The translations under genes were made by a program, and so were the position numbers. Positions 45,393 to 57,475 of a stretch of 64,000 nucleotides of DNA are shown here, piece by piece (position 1 is the first letter of the stretch; each line of letters starts with the position of its first letter). The notes beneath the pieces are model-generated. The model was given only the letters and a program-made list of their open reading frames with translations, ran no database searches and was not told the DNA's origin. Origin of the DNA: Chrysaora quinquecirrha (taxonomy: Eukaryota; Cnidaria; Scyphozoa; Semaeostomeae; Pelagiidae); NCBI GenBank assembly GCA_014526335.1, contig JACTAT010000029.1, positions 1,231,372-1,295,371 of the forward strand. The letters are read 5' to 3'.

Positions 45393-48300
45393 ATACAGGA
45401 ATTCTAGAGACTCGCATTCAATCTGTCGTTAACACATTATTTAAGAGAAATTTTGAAGCTCCCAAAGAAAGTTTTTGAGCTGACCGAGATTTTCTGCACT
45501 TTAACATATGTTTAATGAGTAAATTGACTTAATGTATAGACAGGACAGCATGTTTGTGAAAAATACTTCTTTTTATAACAATGCCATAACGGTACTAACT
45601 CTACACCCATTTCCGAGAAATTTTCGCAATTAACACCAGGCTGACATCTGGGTAAAATTTTGTCGGAAATCTAAGGAGCTTCTCCAGTTCTCTAGGTACA
45701 GTAGTAGGAGTACAAACAAACTTTTATATAAAAATCTATATACGCGACAAATCTTTGTAAACCATCGATAACTGGAATACATTAAATACCTGTAAAAGAA
45801 AACAAGACTGATAAGTTTTAGCTACGGCTAAGCAGCTTTTAATAATTGGCTAATTTTAAAATAAAATATTTTTTCATTTGATTAAAGGCTCGACAAGCTT
45901 CCTTCCATATCAGATCATATTAGATTTGACTTTGGAAATCATGTATCACCAAATCCTCACGAGCTAAGAGGAAATGTATAATAAGCAAGGATTTTCCCTC
46001 TATGTCTGCTCCCGTCCGTTCTACCTAACAAGCGCTTGGTATGTGTTATTGTGCCTCATTAGCAACATACAAAAACCTTTCAATGCATGTGTTAAGTCAG
46101 GTTTATGTCAAAATTGTCAGAATAAGTTGCCGACTGTTAACGATTGTTTTTGGACTAGTTTATCACAACCGAACTGTCGCATTTTTGTATTTGATCAGTA
46201 AAAGGTACTAAGGGAACCCATATCATCCAGTTTAAGAGTCACAACCTATCCATGCACTACACTGCTTTCTTTTTATTTTAAATATAGAAATTCCCCTAGA
46301 AATTGCCTAGTCGGGCAGTGTAGGGATAGCTTGTAGTTTGGCATGATATGTGTTCTAGGGAATTTTATTAACAAAGTACTTAGTAGATCGTTGCAGAATT
46401 CTCATATTCAGGCTAGAAATGTGTTCCAATAATTTATCAAGTGTCATCATGCTCTTATATAAATGATGTTTGGCTTGAACGATATACCCAAAAGTCCAGA
46501 CAAACAACAAAGAGAGCAAGTTAAATATTAAGGTAATGATACAAGAATTTGCCATTTCAGGAAGAAGATTTGAAGTGATGCCATAATTTTGTGTTGGAGA
46601 GCTTAAGTTGTGTAACGGACACCATGATATTTCGGGACTCTTTGGGATAAAAAAGCATAAAAACTTTGTGCGCAGCATCGGATAAAAGGAAAAACTAATG
46701 ACCACTGGTTCGTAGCATATTTTATAAGGCATTCAATGTGGTGATACATATGAATGGTTATTGTTTTCCAATATAGAGGGATAAGTTCAATAGAGACAAG
46801 AAGCAAAAAGAGCAAAGTTAAGTTTTAAGTCAATGATACAAGAATGTTCCATTTCTTTCAGGGAGAAGATTCGTAGTGCTGCCATAATTTTGTCTTGGAG
46901 CGCATAAGTTGTGTAACGGACCATATGATATTTCGGGACTCTGTTGGATAAAAAAGCATAAAAATTTTGTGTGAAACTTCGGATAAAAGGTAAAACTGAT
47001 TACCACTAGTTCCTAGCATATTTTATAAGGCATTCATTGTGGGGATCCATATGACTGGTTATTGTTTTCCAAAATATAGGGATTAGTTCAATAGAGATAA
47101 GAGCAAAAATGCATCGCGTATGAAATATTAAAACACTAAAACCAAAGCAAACCGTGTCCGTGAAAAGTATATTCATGGTTATTGATGATTGGATGATTTT
47201 ATTGACGGAAGAACCTAATTTGCTACTAGGGAATCTTTAGAATTATATCATTTAATAAGAAAGCCGAGAAACGCAAAACAGTAAAAATTCATTAAGGTGG
47301 AAACAATTAATATTTAGAATTATACCGAATCCAGAAAATGCAATGGCTATATCCATTTTGACAGTTTTCAAACCACTTTTATATTTATAATAATATTGAA
47401 CCGAAATCATTGATTGGGAATATCCATTTGTGGCTAAATGAATTATGATCATTCATAATTGGTGTACTATGGGAAAAATGTCCTACAATGTTTCTGCTGG
47501 ATAATTTTGCACCTGTGATTTATTCTATTGCAACAGTTTCCTTTCGCTGTTTGTTGCTGCTTAACCGACAAAAGTCTAAATTTAGTTTTCGTTGTAACAT
47601 GTCTAACAGAAGCTGTTCAATACAACTGAAAACAAAAGACTAACGGTTTTAGATAGAAAGATAAAAGCCATCGGAAATATGCAAGGACTTTAAATTTGCA
47701 GGTCGTATTCAATCTGTTGTCAAAACATTGTCTTCATTTAAAGATAAGGCACTCATTAAAATTCTTCATTTTCTGGTACCTTTGGCGAAAGGTGGTTCAG
47801 TTTCGCATCTCAATAGAAGCTGCAGAAAGGTTTGAATCTTTATGCATTTAACTATCATGCTTTTGTATTTTCAAAATAGTACCTACTTTTTGCTGTTGTA
47901 TTCAATTATTTCTTGTCTTCAAAGAAACATATTGGATATCAGTGCTTCAATTGCATCCCTCTACGGCATTCAACTGGCGAGAGACATTTTCTTGATTTAT
48001 TTTCACCTCAAGACGAAGGGTACAAATTCTAGGACAATCAGAAATCAACGTTTTACATTTTGAACATAAAATTGCTAAGAACACAGCAATTTTTCGCGCA
48101 ATGCTGAGAAAAACATAAATCTTTCGGTTTTAGGTTCAAATCGAACAGAGGCATTGGCTCTGATCCATTTCAAATTTAAACGAAATACTGTAATCTGTAA
48201 TTCATAAAATTACTCTTCAGCGGTTTATTTTCTGCATAAGAAGCTGAATTTTTTTAAAGGCCTGTTATTTTTTCAGCTAATATCTTGTCTTTCACAAGAT
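45393..48300. other. Intergenic region
   Basis: AT-rich, with no gene recognised. Contains the tandem duplication listed at 46510-47110. Confidence 0.5.
46510..47110. repeat. ~300-bp tandem duplication
   Basis: Two copies (~46510-46805 and ~46806-47110) share gtgtaacgga, gatatttcgggactc, ggataaaaaagcataaaaa and gttattgttttcca at an offset of ~301 bp, with many substitutions. No function seen. Confidence 0.85.
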
Positions 48301-48613
48301 ATGAAAGTCAGATCCTTTGCTTCGACTCCTGCACTTTTCGTGGTCCTTCTTGTCACAAGAAATAGCTGCCAAATAAGCACGTCTGGAAGCTTCTTTGAAA
48401 AGATCCAGGAGAAGAAATTGCCAAATATCCAAATGGACCTATTTTCAAGCCAGCTTTTCTCCATTGCGACCGAGTGTCATGTTCACATGTCGTGCAGTTG
48501 AAAATGGAGAATACCAAACTGTTTCGGGTACTGCAGAGCTGCAAGATATAAAAATTCCAGCTTGTGTCTGGAAGAAACATTCTGCCCTCGCTCTGCACCG
48601 TTGCCAGAAAAAG
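48301..48613 (+). pseudogene. Discoidin gene exon 1: signal peptide and Cys-rich segment, with in-frame TGA
   Basis: ATG at 48301 opens a hydrophobic N-terminus (residues 1-~23, ALFVVLLVTRNSC), then SGSFFEKIQEKKLPNIQMDL, like the linker before PAN-type segments in cnidarian secreted proteins. The donor gaaaaag|gtagta gives 313 nt, phase 1, exactly what the discoidin exon at 50323 needs (G|TG TGT). But codon 67 is TGA (48499-48501), followed in the same frame by a Cys-rich stretch (CFGYC, LCLEETFC). Either the gene is broken, the TGA is an assembly error or polymorphism, or another first exon is used. Confidence 0.55.
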
Positions 48614-50322
48614 GTAGTAACCATTTTGGTTTTTGTTTTACACATACTTTTGCTTTGTATTTACATATCTCTAAGTTCATTGAAATCCTTTTTCCAAATC
48701 TCCGTAGCTTTCATCTTCTGTTTAGCTAAAGCTGAGCGTTAAATCACAGAGCAATTCAGTCGGAAGGGAACGGCATTGATAGATAATGTCACCAATTTTT
48801 TTCTACAACAAGACTGTATGTGCTTAGGTTAAAAAAAATACTTTTTTTTTTTTAAAAGCAAACTTCAAAGCTCGTATCCTTTAATTTGGCGTGATATACC
48901 TAATTCTACATGATATGCCTTTTAGTTCTTCTGTTGATGTAATGAGTTGAAGTTTTAGAATCAGACAGGAGAGTTATAACGATGTTCTTAATATCAAACA
49001 AAAAGGAACCCGATGAGGGCTGCGTAGACTAATGAAATAGAAGAACAAATGCCCTACAGAACAAACGTGTACTGTTGTTCTGTTTGTAGAATAAGTAAAT
49101 AAGTAAATAAAGAGAGAAAATTGAAGCAGATAGAGCTAAGTGCCTTGCCGGGGAGGGGGAAATATGGTACCAACACCGCATGGTGTCTACTCCTTAGCAA
49201 TTTATTTTCAAAACTGCCTAAGAAAGTGATACTGAAATGTCATCGCTTTGGCACAGATATGCTTGCGCTTTGTAATTTTCGCAGACAAACCAAAAGGATT
49301 CCTGGCTTTCTATACAACAGGCTCTGTTGGAGCTAATGTTTAATTATACTTTACTCGCTTCCACAGTACAGTCGTTAAAATTAAAAATATATTGGGATAT
49401 TGCGACACTTTACTCTTGAAGTGCAGTGGAGAAAGAATGACAGACATCAGAATTTTTCAAAACATCAACCGTAAATCAGATGTTTGACAAAATAATATAG
49501 CCAATTTCAAAAGATCTTAGAAAAGAATCATGCCTTGATTTAATCAGCGTCTTTAAATGTCATTTGACCAAATGTTGTTAAGTTTGTGAAAAACTGATTT
49601 CAGTGTGCAACGTTGAGGCTGTCAGGATGGAATCAAAAGAATTCTTGGTGATAATATAACAGCTTCGTCCCAACAAACCATTTCCTCTTCCTCTAAGTTT
49701 CCACTGTCAAGCCCATCGGCCCTCGGCCTTTGCAGCGCTAAGTCGGAGAATTAGTAAAGCGAGACTTCAAGGTTTTCAGCATAATTTCATTTGCATTAGT
49801 CTTCTTAGCTGGTCAAAACAACGCCTATTTCTATTTTTGAAGCATTGATAAATCTCAGAAGATTTATAGCTTGCGTGATTTATGTTCATTAAAACTGAGT
49901 GCTTAAAAGGTTAGGAATGTGCTAAATTTCCATTGTCTCACCATCTGTGCAATTTGTTTTTGCTTTAATTTGGAGGGCTTTGAGGGGACAACCCGGTGTC
50001 GCAAGGCGATGTTTTTGCATCGGGGTAAGTTTTTTCATTTGGAAAAGATCTCTCTTTGCGTGTATGTGTCAATATACATGTACACGATATAATTTTTGAA
50101 TTAATATAATATAATATAATTTTATGACCATATACTGTAATATTTCAGTCTTGCACAGAATGTAAGCAGGAATTCATTTTAATATCTACAAATATAAACC
50201 GTTGATATGATCTGTTTGACATAATAATTATAACTTAATTCAAAATTGTATCATTTAGACTTAATTTTCTTTGCGTCTTTAAATGAAGCTAATATATTGA
50301 AATGTTAATGATATATTTTTAG
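48614..50322 (+). other. Discoidin gene intron 1
   Basis: 1.7 kb. Contains the decayed exon copy at 49604-49690. The remainder is AT-rich with nothing recognised. Confidence 0.5.
49604..49690 (+). pseudogene. Decayed duplicate of the first discoidin exon
   Basis: After an acceptor-like gatttcag it reads CNVEAVRMES, then shifts frame before DNITASSQ. The functional exon at 50323 reads CNTEALGMESGK..NKITASSQ. The intron sequence just upstream (gcgtctttaaatg) is also shared, so the duplication, offset 719 bp, included flanking intron. Not codable now. Confidence 0.8.
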
Positions 50323-50480
50323 TGTGTAACACCGAGGCTCTTGGAATGGAATCAGGAAAGATTCCAAATAATAAAATAACAGCATCGTCACAATTGTCCA
50401 ACAAAGCTGCTTCAAAAGCAAGACTTAATGGTAACTCATATTGGCATCCAAGTGTATCAGATAACTTTCCTTGGTTACAG
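50323..50480 (+). CDS. Discoidin (F5/8 type C) domain exon a
   Basis: Acceptor atatttttag|tgtgta and donor ttacag|gtagta. Phase 1 in, phase 0 out. Encodes the domain start: CNTEALGMESGKIP, ITASSQ, ARLNG, then PWLQ. Family knowledge: F5/8C domains are beta-sandwich modules that bind glycans or phospholipids outside the cell. The first Cys normally pairs with the last Cys of the domain, which is present in exon c. Confidence 0.9.
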
Positions 50481-53095
50481 GTAGTACAGTTCCAAATATT
50501 AATTTTAATGAACTAGCTATTAGCACAGTTAAGAGGGTGCTTCTTAGAGTTAATAGAGGAACGAGAGCAGTGCAGGGCCCCAAAGATATTTTCATGAATA
50601 TTTTGAAAAATCAAAGGTTTTTCATTTGCAGTGTTAAGTTTAACAAGTATTAGCATATATTCATTTATTTGCATATGTTATTACATATACTCATTCTTAC
50701 TTCCAATAATTTCAGGTAACACCCTGAAGCATAATTGCCCTAGGCATCCCTGCATTGCATAATTGCATGCTACCCACGTCGGACATTCCCGCATGTTTCT
50801 AAGTATTTATAATTTGTCTCACGAAGCTAAGCTTCCATTTTCGTGTGGGTATTTCATTCCTATAGTAGCTAATTCCATATAGCTAGTTTTCCATCATCTC
50901 AGCTTAACAATTCCATATATAAACAAACCATTCTAAATCTTCGAATTAGTTAAGTATCAAAATAGGTAGCTTTAGTTAGTATTTATTCAGAAATTTAGAT
51001 ATTCAGATTTGGTTTAAAAACACAGAAAAACAATTTAAAGTTGCCCCCTCGTAATCAAAGTTTCCCTCTCGCAAGATGTGAGACCGTTTTGACTTTTGTA
51101 GTTAGTTTTATTTTATTGTTGATTTGTTAAATCCACAAAACAGGCTTTTCTTTTTAAAAGACGGGCCTGAACAAATTTTGTTGTGTAGCACAAGGAATGC
51201 GAAAGATGAAATTACAGCAAAAAAAATTAACTTTTTGCAATATAACCATACAATGACCGTTAGTCTTAATTTAATCTCATTTTTTCACAAGTGGGTGAAT
51301 ATATCTAGATGGAAGGCATACTCCCTTTGATACAGAAGTGCGAGTATTCGTGAATACACATGAAATGGAGCGTGAACGGGGAAAAAGATTAACTGGGAAA
51401 CTGGAAAACTGGCAAAAGGGTGGGCCTAATGCCCTCGCGTTAAACTTAGTCTTCTGTTTGTTTTTGTGTTTGACAGACGGCTTCTGTAGATCGCCGAAGC
51501 AACAGGCGAATCTAGATTCTCACAAAAGAAAGAAAAGTCCATTGAACAATCACAAGTGGATTTCAATAACGTTTAGCTGGCATATGTTTTCCTTATGGTT
51601 TTGTTTTCCAACAGAGAATATCCACATCGACTGTGAAATAAATATGGCGATCGAGGTTGCCAATACCCAAACGTTGAATTGAATAGCCTTTTGTTTATTT
51701 CAAGACGAGAGGAAACCGACAAACACTGAAACCCGAAACCCGAAGCAGGAATGAAGGAAGGAAAGAAACAAGTAGCACACAAAAATTGAATTTTTTCGAG
51801 ATTATTCTTCGATTTCGCATGCGCTACACACTGCTGCGCAGCAATTATTCGTAATTACCTTTATTTTATTAAGAAGTAATTTTATTCCAAGTAAGAGACA
51901 TGAGGAGCATTGTTACCGCAGCAGTTATTTTCAGTAATACAAGTTATGCACCACTCTGAATAACGACCAAATAGAGGACGTCTCTATTTCATGTTGACCC
52001 CATTTTTCAAGCGGGATTCAGCAAGCTATTAGTACAAGGGAACAGTAGTAAAAACAGCTATATGAGTACTATAAGTTTGTTATCTTTCACTCTACCCTCC
52101 TGTGCACAATACGCTAAGATTTTTACAAAGTTTTTGCACTTTCTACCACCCTATTACACCACATCTCCCTCACTTCCTAAATTCCACACCCTGTATTTAC
52201 CTTTGTACCATTCGATTATGGCTATCACACAATATCGTTAACAGCCCTCATTGTTTATACTCTGCACTCAGTTTTCCATTACCCTTTTACCCCACATCTT
52301 TCTCACCTGCCAAACTCCACACCCTGTGCTTGCCTTTCTACCATACGATCATATCGCACACGAGATCACGCGACATCTTGCACAGACATCACATCCTGCT
52401 TACACTCTCTATGTATTCAGATGTCTACTACCCTATCACAATAAGCCTTTCTCACTTCTCATGCTTTACAACCCACGCCCATCTCTCCTCTGTACTTAGT
52501 ACCAGATCACAGCGCACTTTTCTAGTTCTCATTTTGTACATTCTGTGCCCCGTTTTTCATCATCCAATGACACAACGTCATTCTCAGCGAATTCTTAACA
52601 TAATCACATTTGTCCATTCGCTCACATCACACTCGGCCAAATTCAAATTCATAATCACCATCACTCTTGTATATAGTCAACCGTTCTAAACCTACTAAGA
52701 AATTTACTGTTAATTAAGCTCTGAAGAAGCCCTGAATGCCAAGGTGAAGTATTAGCACCACTTTGTATATTGATCTGTTTCTTTTTCTTATGTCTATGTT
52801 CTTCCTGAAATCTATTACTACAAGCACACCTCGAGCAGTTACCGTAGAAAGAAAAATAAGGTTGCTTACTGTTGCTTTACTCATACTGTAGAATTTCTTG
52901 CGCAGAATTAGACTTGAAATTAAAACTGCTCTTTCCGTGGAGGAAGAAAGCTCAAAAATAGCTATGCTAGAAAGGCTTTCCTCGAGTTGTCCAGATAAAA
53001 TATATTTAGCCTGCTCTCAATTGAACCACTCACGAATTGGTTTCAATATGAAGAATTGCCGGTTGAGAATTTGTTACATCAGTTGTTATTTTTAG
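50481..53095 (+). other. Discoidin gene intron 2
   Basis: 2.6 kb. 52100-52500 is a pyrimidine-rich degenerate tandem repeat. Nothing else recognised. The 195-codon frame at 52102 is a repeat artefact. Confidence 0.55.
52100..52500. repeat. Degenerate ~133-bp pyrimidine-rich tandem repeat
   Basis: ccacaccctg followed by a cctt..taccat.cgat motif recurs ~133 bp apart (~52185 and ~52318), preceded each time by ttacacc/ttacccc and cacat.t..ctcac. A weaker third copy follows. Confidence 0.55.
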
Positions 53096-53224
53096 GTCGA
53101 CTTTGGGAAGCAGTTGAAAGTGACGGCTATTGCGACACAAGGTGCTCGTGGATACTATGCTTGGACAAAATCTTATGAGATTTCCTACAGCAACGACGGA
53201 GGACATTTTGCGAAAATCATGCAG
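53096..53224 (+). CDS. Discoidin domain exon b
   Basis: Acceptor gttatttttag|gtcgac and donor atgcag|gtactt. Phase 0-0, 43 codons. Encodes VDFGKQLKVTAIATQG, then SYEISYSNDGGHF, the core strands of the F5/8C fold (compare VDLG, VTGVATQG, SYKVSYSNDG). Confidence 0.92.
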
Positions 53225-53795
53225 GTACTTTGTTTGTAGTCAATAGAATGTTTACTACACAACACAAAAAAAATTATCTGGCTTGGGCTGCTTAGAAGAT
53301 CTTATAAACTAACAAATTACAGTATTTAACTCTAGGAATACTAATTACGGCACTATGCAGCAGTTATTGAACTATTGCGAGGCCAATGCTGGAAAATATT
53401 CGGACCGAAACATGACGTACGGACGAAACGTAGTGAGCTGAGGTTCGAAAAGGCTTTATTATATGGTATTCGAAAAAAAACATAGAATATTTTCAAACTT
53501 TGATCGAGAATGTTTACCCAAGAAACATCATTGGTCAGTACTTCATCTTCTTATCTCACTTACTTTATCAATGTGAAATAAATTTCAAAATAAAAGCAAC
53601 AGTTATATCACGTTAAAAATTTGAGAGACAACTAAGAAACAATGAAATAAAACAACAAAATTTTTACAAAATTACTTAATTATTTGTTATTGTTCTGATT
53701 GCATATTTGGCTGCAATGCGACTTATTTAATTTGCTCATATGCCTTTACAAACAAAATAATCATCACCTTCTAGGTTTAACCTCTCTTTTTCCCC

Positions 53796-54262
53796 GGGGG
53801 GGGGGTACTTCAATATGTAGACATACTTGACGTGCCGCTCATATGGATGGGTTTTTTCGACTGAAATTCTCTACACATGGGTCTGATATTCTGCTCGATT
53901 CTAGTTGACGGGTTGGTATTTTAGGATTTTCTTACCAATAGGTCCCTTTATGATTTACCGCAAAGTGGCTGACAACCTTCTACTTTGTTTTTTGCTTTCG
54001 AAACGATGAATTAACAGCAACAACAGAGCTCGGTCACATTGATTGCAAAGAATCGCCGTCAGATTCGATTTTGCGAGACTTTTCGTGAATTCTAGCACTG
54101 TAAAAGGGTTTTAAAATCAACCAAATTATACACAAGGGCTTGAAGTTACCCGATTTTCATGCAAATGGGTCAGAAATCCTTGAAAATCCTATCATACAAA
54201 TGGGTCCTTTTGTCAAAGTCCAGACTCACGTCTAATCATGAACACTTTGAAGTATCCCCCCC
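53796..54262. mobile_element. 467-bp TIR element with poly-G/poly-C ends
   Basis: Left end gggggggggtacttcaa, right end ttgaagtatccccccc. The inverted similarity continues weakly through tgacgtg / cacgtcta. The interior repeats catatggatggg / catgcaaatgggtc-type motifs. No coding frame. Poly-C/poly-G-ended TIR elements are frequent in cnidarian genomes (from memory, not checked). Confidence 0.7.
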
Positions 54263-55024
54263 GGGCTGTTTCCAGGTACGGGATCGGGGGCCTCTGCCAT
54301 TCTGATCACTATTCTCCCATTAATCTTTAAAAGTTTGAAATGCATGTACAGAAATGTAGAAAATGCAGGTAAAAAGCAAAACATAGATATACCGACGTGT
54401 AACGGGTAAAGAATCTTACTACTTTTATTTCTAATACAATGAGATACCTTTGACCGTTAATTTTACGTCGTTCAAAAAGCAAAGCAGAATTATCGTTTTT
54501 TACTCTTCTATTCCTGAAAACAAGTTTTGGAAAACGAAAACTTGTTTTTATTGCAATCAAATTTGATAAAAGTAACCCTAGAGAATTTCCAAAGATTTGC
54601 AATTGTTCGACCGGAAAATGACGGCAAGACCATGGGCTGCACATATACAAAATATGAATAACCTTTGGAAGCATTAAACTTGTCTTTCTTTCTTTGATAA
54701 GTTCGAATATATTTACTTATGGCTTTCTTTGTTACCAAGATGAGATGCTATTTCGTTAACTGTTTATCTGCATGGTCCTTGTCAATAGCTATGTTGACGG
54801 ATCAATACCGGATGCACTCATAACACTTTGGATAGTGACAGTGGAGCGGAAGGCAAGTAAAAAGAGCTTGAAATTTATAATATCTAAGAAAGAAAATTTT
54901 CTTCCCATTCTAAGTATTGAGTAGTTAACAGCCAATAGTTAGATTCTCACGAGTTCAACGGAACAGAATTGAGCTGTAAGCTAGAAAACATAAACGTGGT
55001 CAGGTGGTGGATCGAAGTGGCATT

Positions 55025-55210
55025 TTAGTCTCTGCGACTCAATTGACCGTCGTGGACCAGGGTTCTCACGTTGAGTGTTCCTATGGAGTAAGAGTAAGAC
55101 TTCTTCAGCGGTAGTATATTTATCACGTCAGCCCCGCCGTTGACTGAACGCGCGTCGCCTCCCGGGAACGCCGTAGCATTATACGTAACATTTATAGGCA
55201 TAACTTTCAA
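55025..55210 (-). mobile_element. LINE N-terminal endonuclease fragment
   Basis: On the minus strand the frame ends with SIGTLNVRTLVHDGQLSRRD, which resembles the GTLNVRTL start of the endonuclease domain in RTE/BovB-like and related LINEs. No further domain follows, so it is a short relic. Confidence 0.55.
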
Positions 55211-55969
55211 GAAGCCTCGGCAAGAGGTGAGATCTGGTCCCTGGAGGTTGGCACCCTCCTGCGGTATCTAGCTATATTTTCATGAAAGTTATGTCTAAGT
55301 AACTGTGACTACAGTGATATAGACAAAAATTGAATGTCACGGCCTATTTTAGATCTATCGAGCTGACAACGCCTTGAAGGACAATGATACTTTATAGAGA
55401 CTCAACTTACTTTTTTGCGAAAGCTGTTACCGACCCAGTTTTCCAATATTTGTTCAAGATTTAGTTCTGAAATGGTAGTCTACAAAACCGTTGCAGATGA
55501 GGGCCCAGCGTTTCGGTGTGACATTGCAGTGAACAAACCTTGTTTTATGCATATGAACATTTTTGATACAGATAGTCCAACAAAGTTCCCTTATATTATG
55601 ATGAGTTCCACTATCTGAGTTTGGTGTTAGTTTCGTTGTGATGAGCGATACCATGAGCTCATGTAATACTGAAAAACCAGTCTAACAGTATGACCTTACG
55701 ATATCCTGGTATGGCTGCTCTATAGCTTATGCCTACGACCCCGCCAGAAAGATAATGGTTACGCAAGCATGCCTGACATTAGATTTATTTAACAGAATAT
55801 TCTTTATTGTCTTTAGAATATTCTTATTTTCTGAAATTACATGCAACTTTTCCATTCTAATACATAGCAAGTAAAACCTTGTTTTCAGACATTACCGCAA
55901 GTAACACTTTTATCTTTTTTACTTATCGATAAATATGATAGGATCAATAGATAGCTATTTATTTTTCAG

Positions 55970-56122
55970 AAATTTAGTGGAAATATTGATGACAATGGCA
56001 TCGTGAAAAACGACTTACCAGCTCCAATAAAGGCGAGATATCTCCGTATACATCCAAAAGAAGTGGGTGGATACATAGGGGCGCCCGCTTTGATAGTCGA
56101 GATCTATGTCTGTGAAATATAA
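55970..56122 (+). CDS. Discoidin domain exon c and stop
   Basis: Acceptor tttatttttcag|aaattt, phase 0. Encodes KFSGNIDDNGIVKNDL, then PIKARYLRIHP and VEIYVCEI with TAA at 56120-56122. The final Cys completes the conserved domain disulfide. The domain ends two residues before the stop, so nothing follows it. A poly(A) signal aataaa is at 56259-56264. Confidence 0.92.
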   Translation, partial: KFSGNIDDNGIVKNDLPAPIKARYLRIHPKEVGGYIGAPALIVEIYVCEI

Positions 56123-56399
56123 AGTAGACTTTATTTTCAATTTTTGAGTAGTAAAAAACTTCAAAATTGCGATGAACAGCGCAATATTTTCGGGCATACT
56201 TAAAAGCCTTTTACGTGCGACACTCCTTCAAGTATGAACGACAGAAACAGACCGAAACAATAAACCAAGGTGAAATTTATATCCAGGTGCGGCTCAGAAT
56301 GCCATGATCAGAAAAGGTAGCCGCATTGGCAATGTGTTTAAAATTTTTAGTAATGAGAAAACTTTTAGTAATCAGAAAATTTTTGCTAATAATTTGTAA

Positions 56400-56890
56400 A
56401 TATAATGATTTCTAATGTGTCAATAATTTCAGACATATGACAACGAATTCCTGATATACAGCTAATAATTTCAAATATGTGGTACCCAATTTCTGATATA
56501 CATTCCTGATTCCTGATTGTTGAGACGACTTTCTGATGTTTTGACAGTGATGGCGTGCCATAGAACTCTTTCTGTTTACACAGAACCGGCCTTTTGGTTT
56601 TGATGTGGACAGATTCCAAAACGCTGAGATGAAACAAGGATCCAGCCTTGCCAATTATTCAACGTCCTCGTTGTCCTCGGAAAAGGTTGCAATCCGACTC
56701 TTCTTGGAAAACAGCGAAAGTGCCATCGATCGAAATATCTAAAATATACCGGAGGTTTTGATGCTGAGACGAAAAGTTTGCCCTCGAAGAAACAAACAAA
56801 GATGTTAGCTTGCGCTGGTCCCAAAGGACTACCCATTGCCACACGGTCCTTTTGTCAGTACATCAGCACGATAAAATACCTAAAATAGAG
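56400..56890 (-). mobile_element. Penelope-like element fragment: RT motif
   Basis: Minus strand 56660-56842 reads AMGSPLGPAQANIFVCFFEG, then KPPVYFRYFD and, after a frameshift, GTFAVF: the conserved RT core of Penelope-like elements (MGSPLGP..ANIF, YVDDTF). Directly after it, minus-strand 56540-56650 gives FHLSVLESVHIKTKRPVLC, which belongs to the extreme C-terminus, so the GIY-YIG part has been deleted between them. Confidence 0.75.
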
Positions 56891-56904
56891 CGGAAACTTC
56901 AAAA

Positions 56905-57475
56905 ATGACTGAGAAAAAGTATCGTCCGCAAAAGTGCCCTGTTTTCCTAAAAGTGCCGTGGCTTGGCAATGTTTCCTTGCGATTGGAAGATCAACTAAAA
57001 AGACCATTATTAAGTGTTTCGCTGCTGCCAACCCCAGGTTACTTTTCAGCAGTCGAAAATTTCTGCCATCCATTCAAAAGGATTGCTTGCCTACAACACA
57101 GAAAAGTTTGTTTTTTTGCGAATTTTTGTGCCGCCGTGATACCAGGTAGCTGCGTAGGTCGCATTTCCTAGAGATTAGGAGATAGGATCAAACAGCATAT
57201 TCTTACTAACATTCGCCAAAACAACTTTCGGTAAAGGGACCAATCACTCCAAAACACAAGGCAACAACCCGCCCTTATGCATTATTCTGCAATATCATTT
57301 ACTAGACTACCAAGAGCATGCGGAAAATTACAGCCAGGATTTTTTCCGAAAAATCGGCAGAGCTAGATTCTTGTTTCATCTCAGCCTTTTGGGATCTGTC
57401 CACATCAAAACCAAATAGCCGGTTCTGTGTAGACAGAAAGACTTCGTTTTCTCACTTGAACTCTTCGATTAATTT
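56905..57475 (+). mobile_element. Penelope-like element fragment: GIY-YIG endonuclease part, inverted to the RT part
   Basis: Plus strand reads CPVFLKVPWLGNVSLRLEDQ, then CVGRIS*RLGDRIKQHI (the VGRT..RL.DRI.QH segment of the GIY-YIG nuclease) and, at 57365-57440 with stops, FHLSLLGSVHIKTK and VLCRQK, the same C-terminal tail seen on the minus strand at 56540-56650. Frameshifts and stops show decay. Confidence 0.7.

Larger units (their letters stand above)
53225..55969 (+). other. Discoidin gene intron 3
   Basis: 2.7-kb intron holding a TIR element at 53796-54262 and a LINE fragment at 55025-55210. The rest is unremarkable. Confidence 0.6.

Noticed and set aside
48395..48742. 115-codon frame overlapping discoidin exon 1
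   Set aside because: A shadow frame. It is out of phase with the acceptor at 50323 and lacks homology.
52102..52689. 195-codon frame
   Set aside because: Falls in a pyrimidine-rich degenerate tandem repeat. No domain, no splice context, and another frame is also open.
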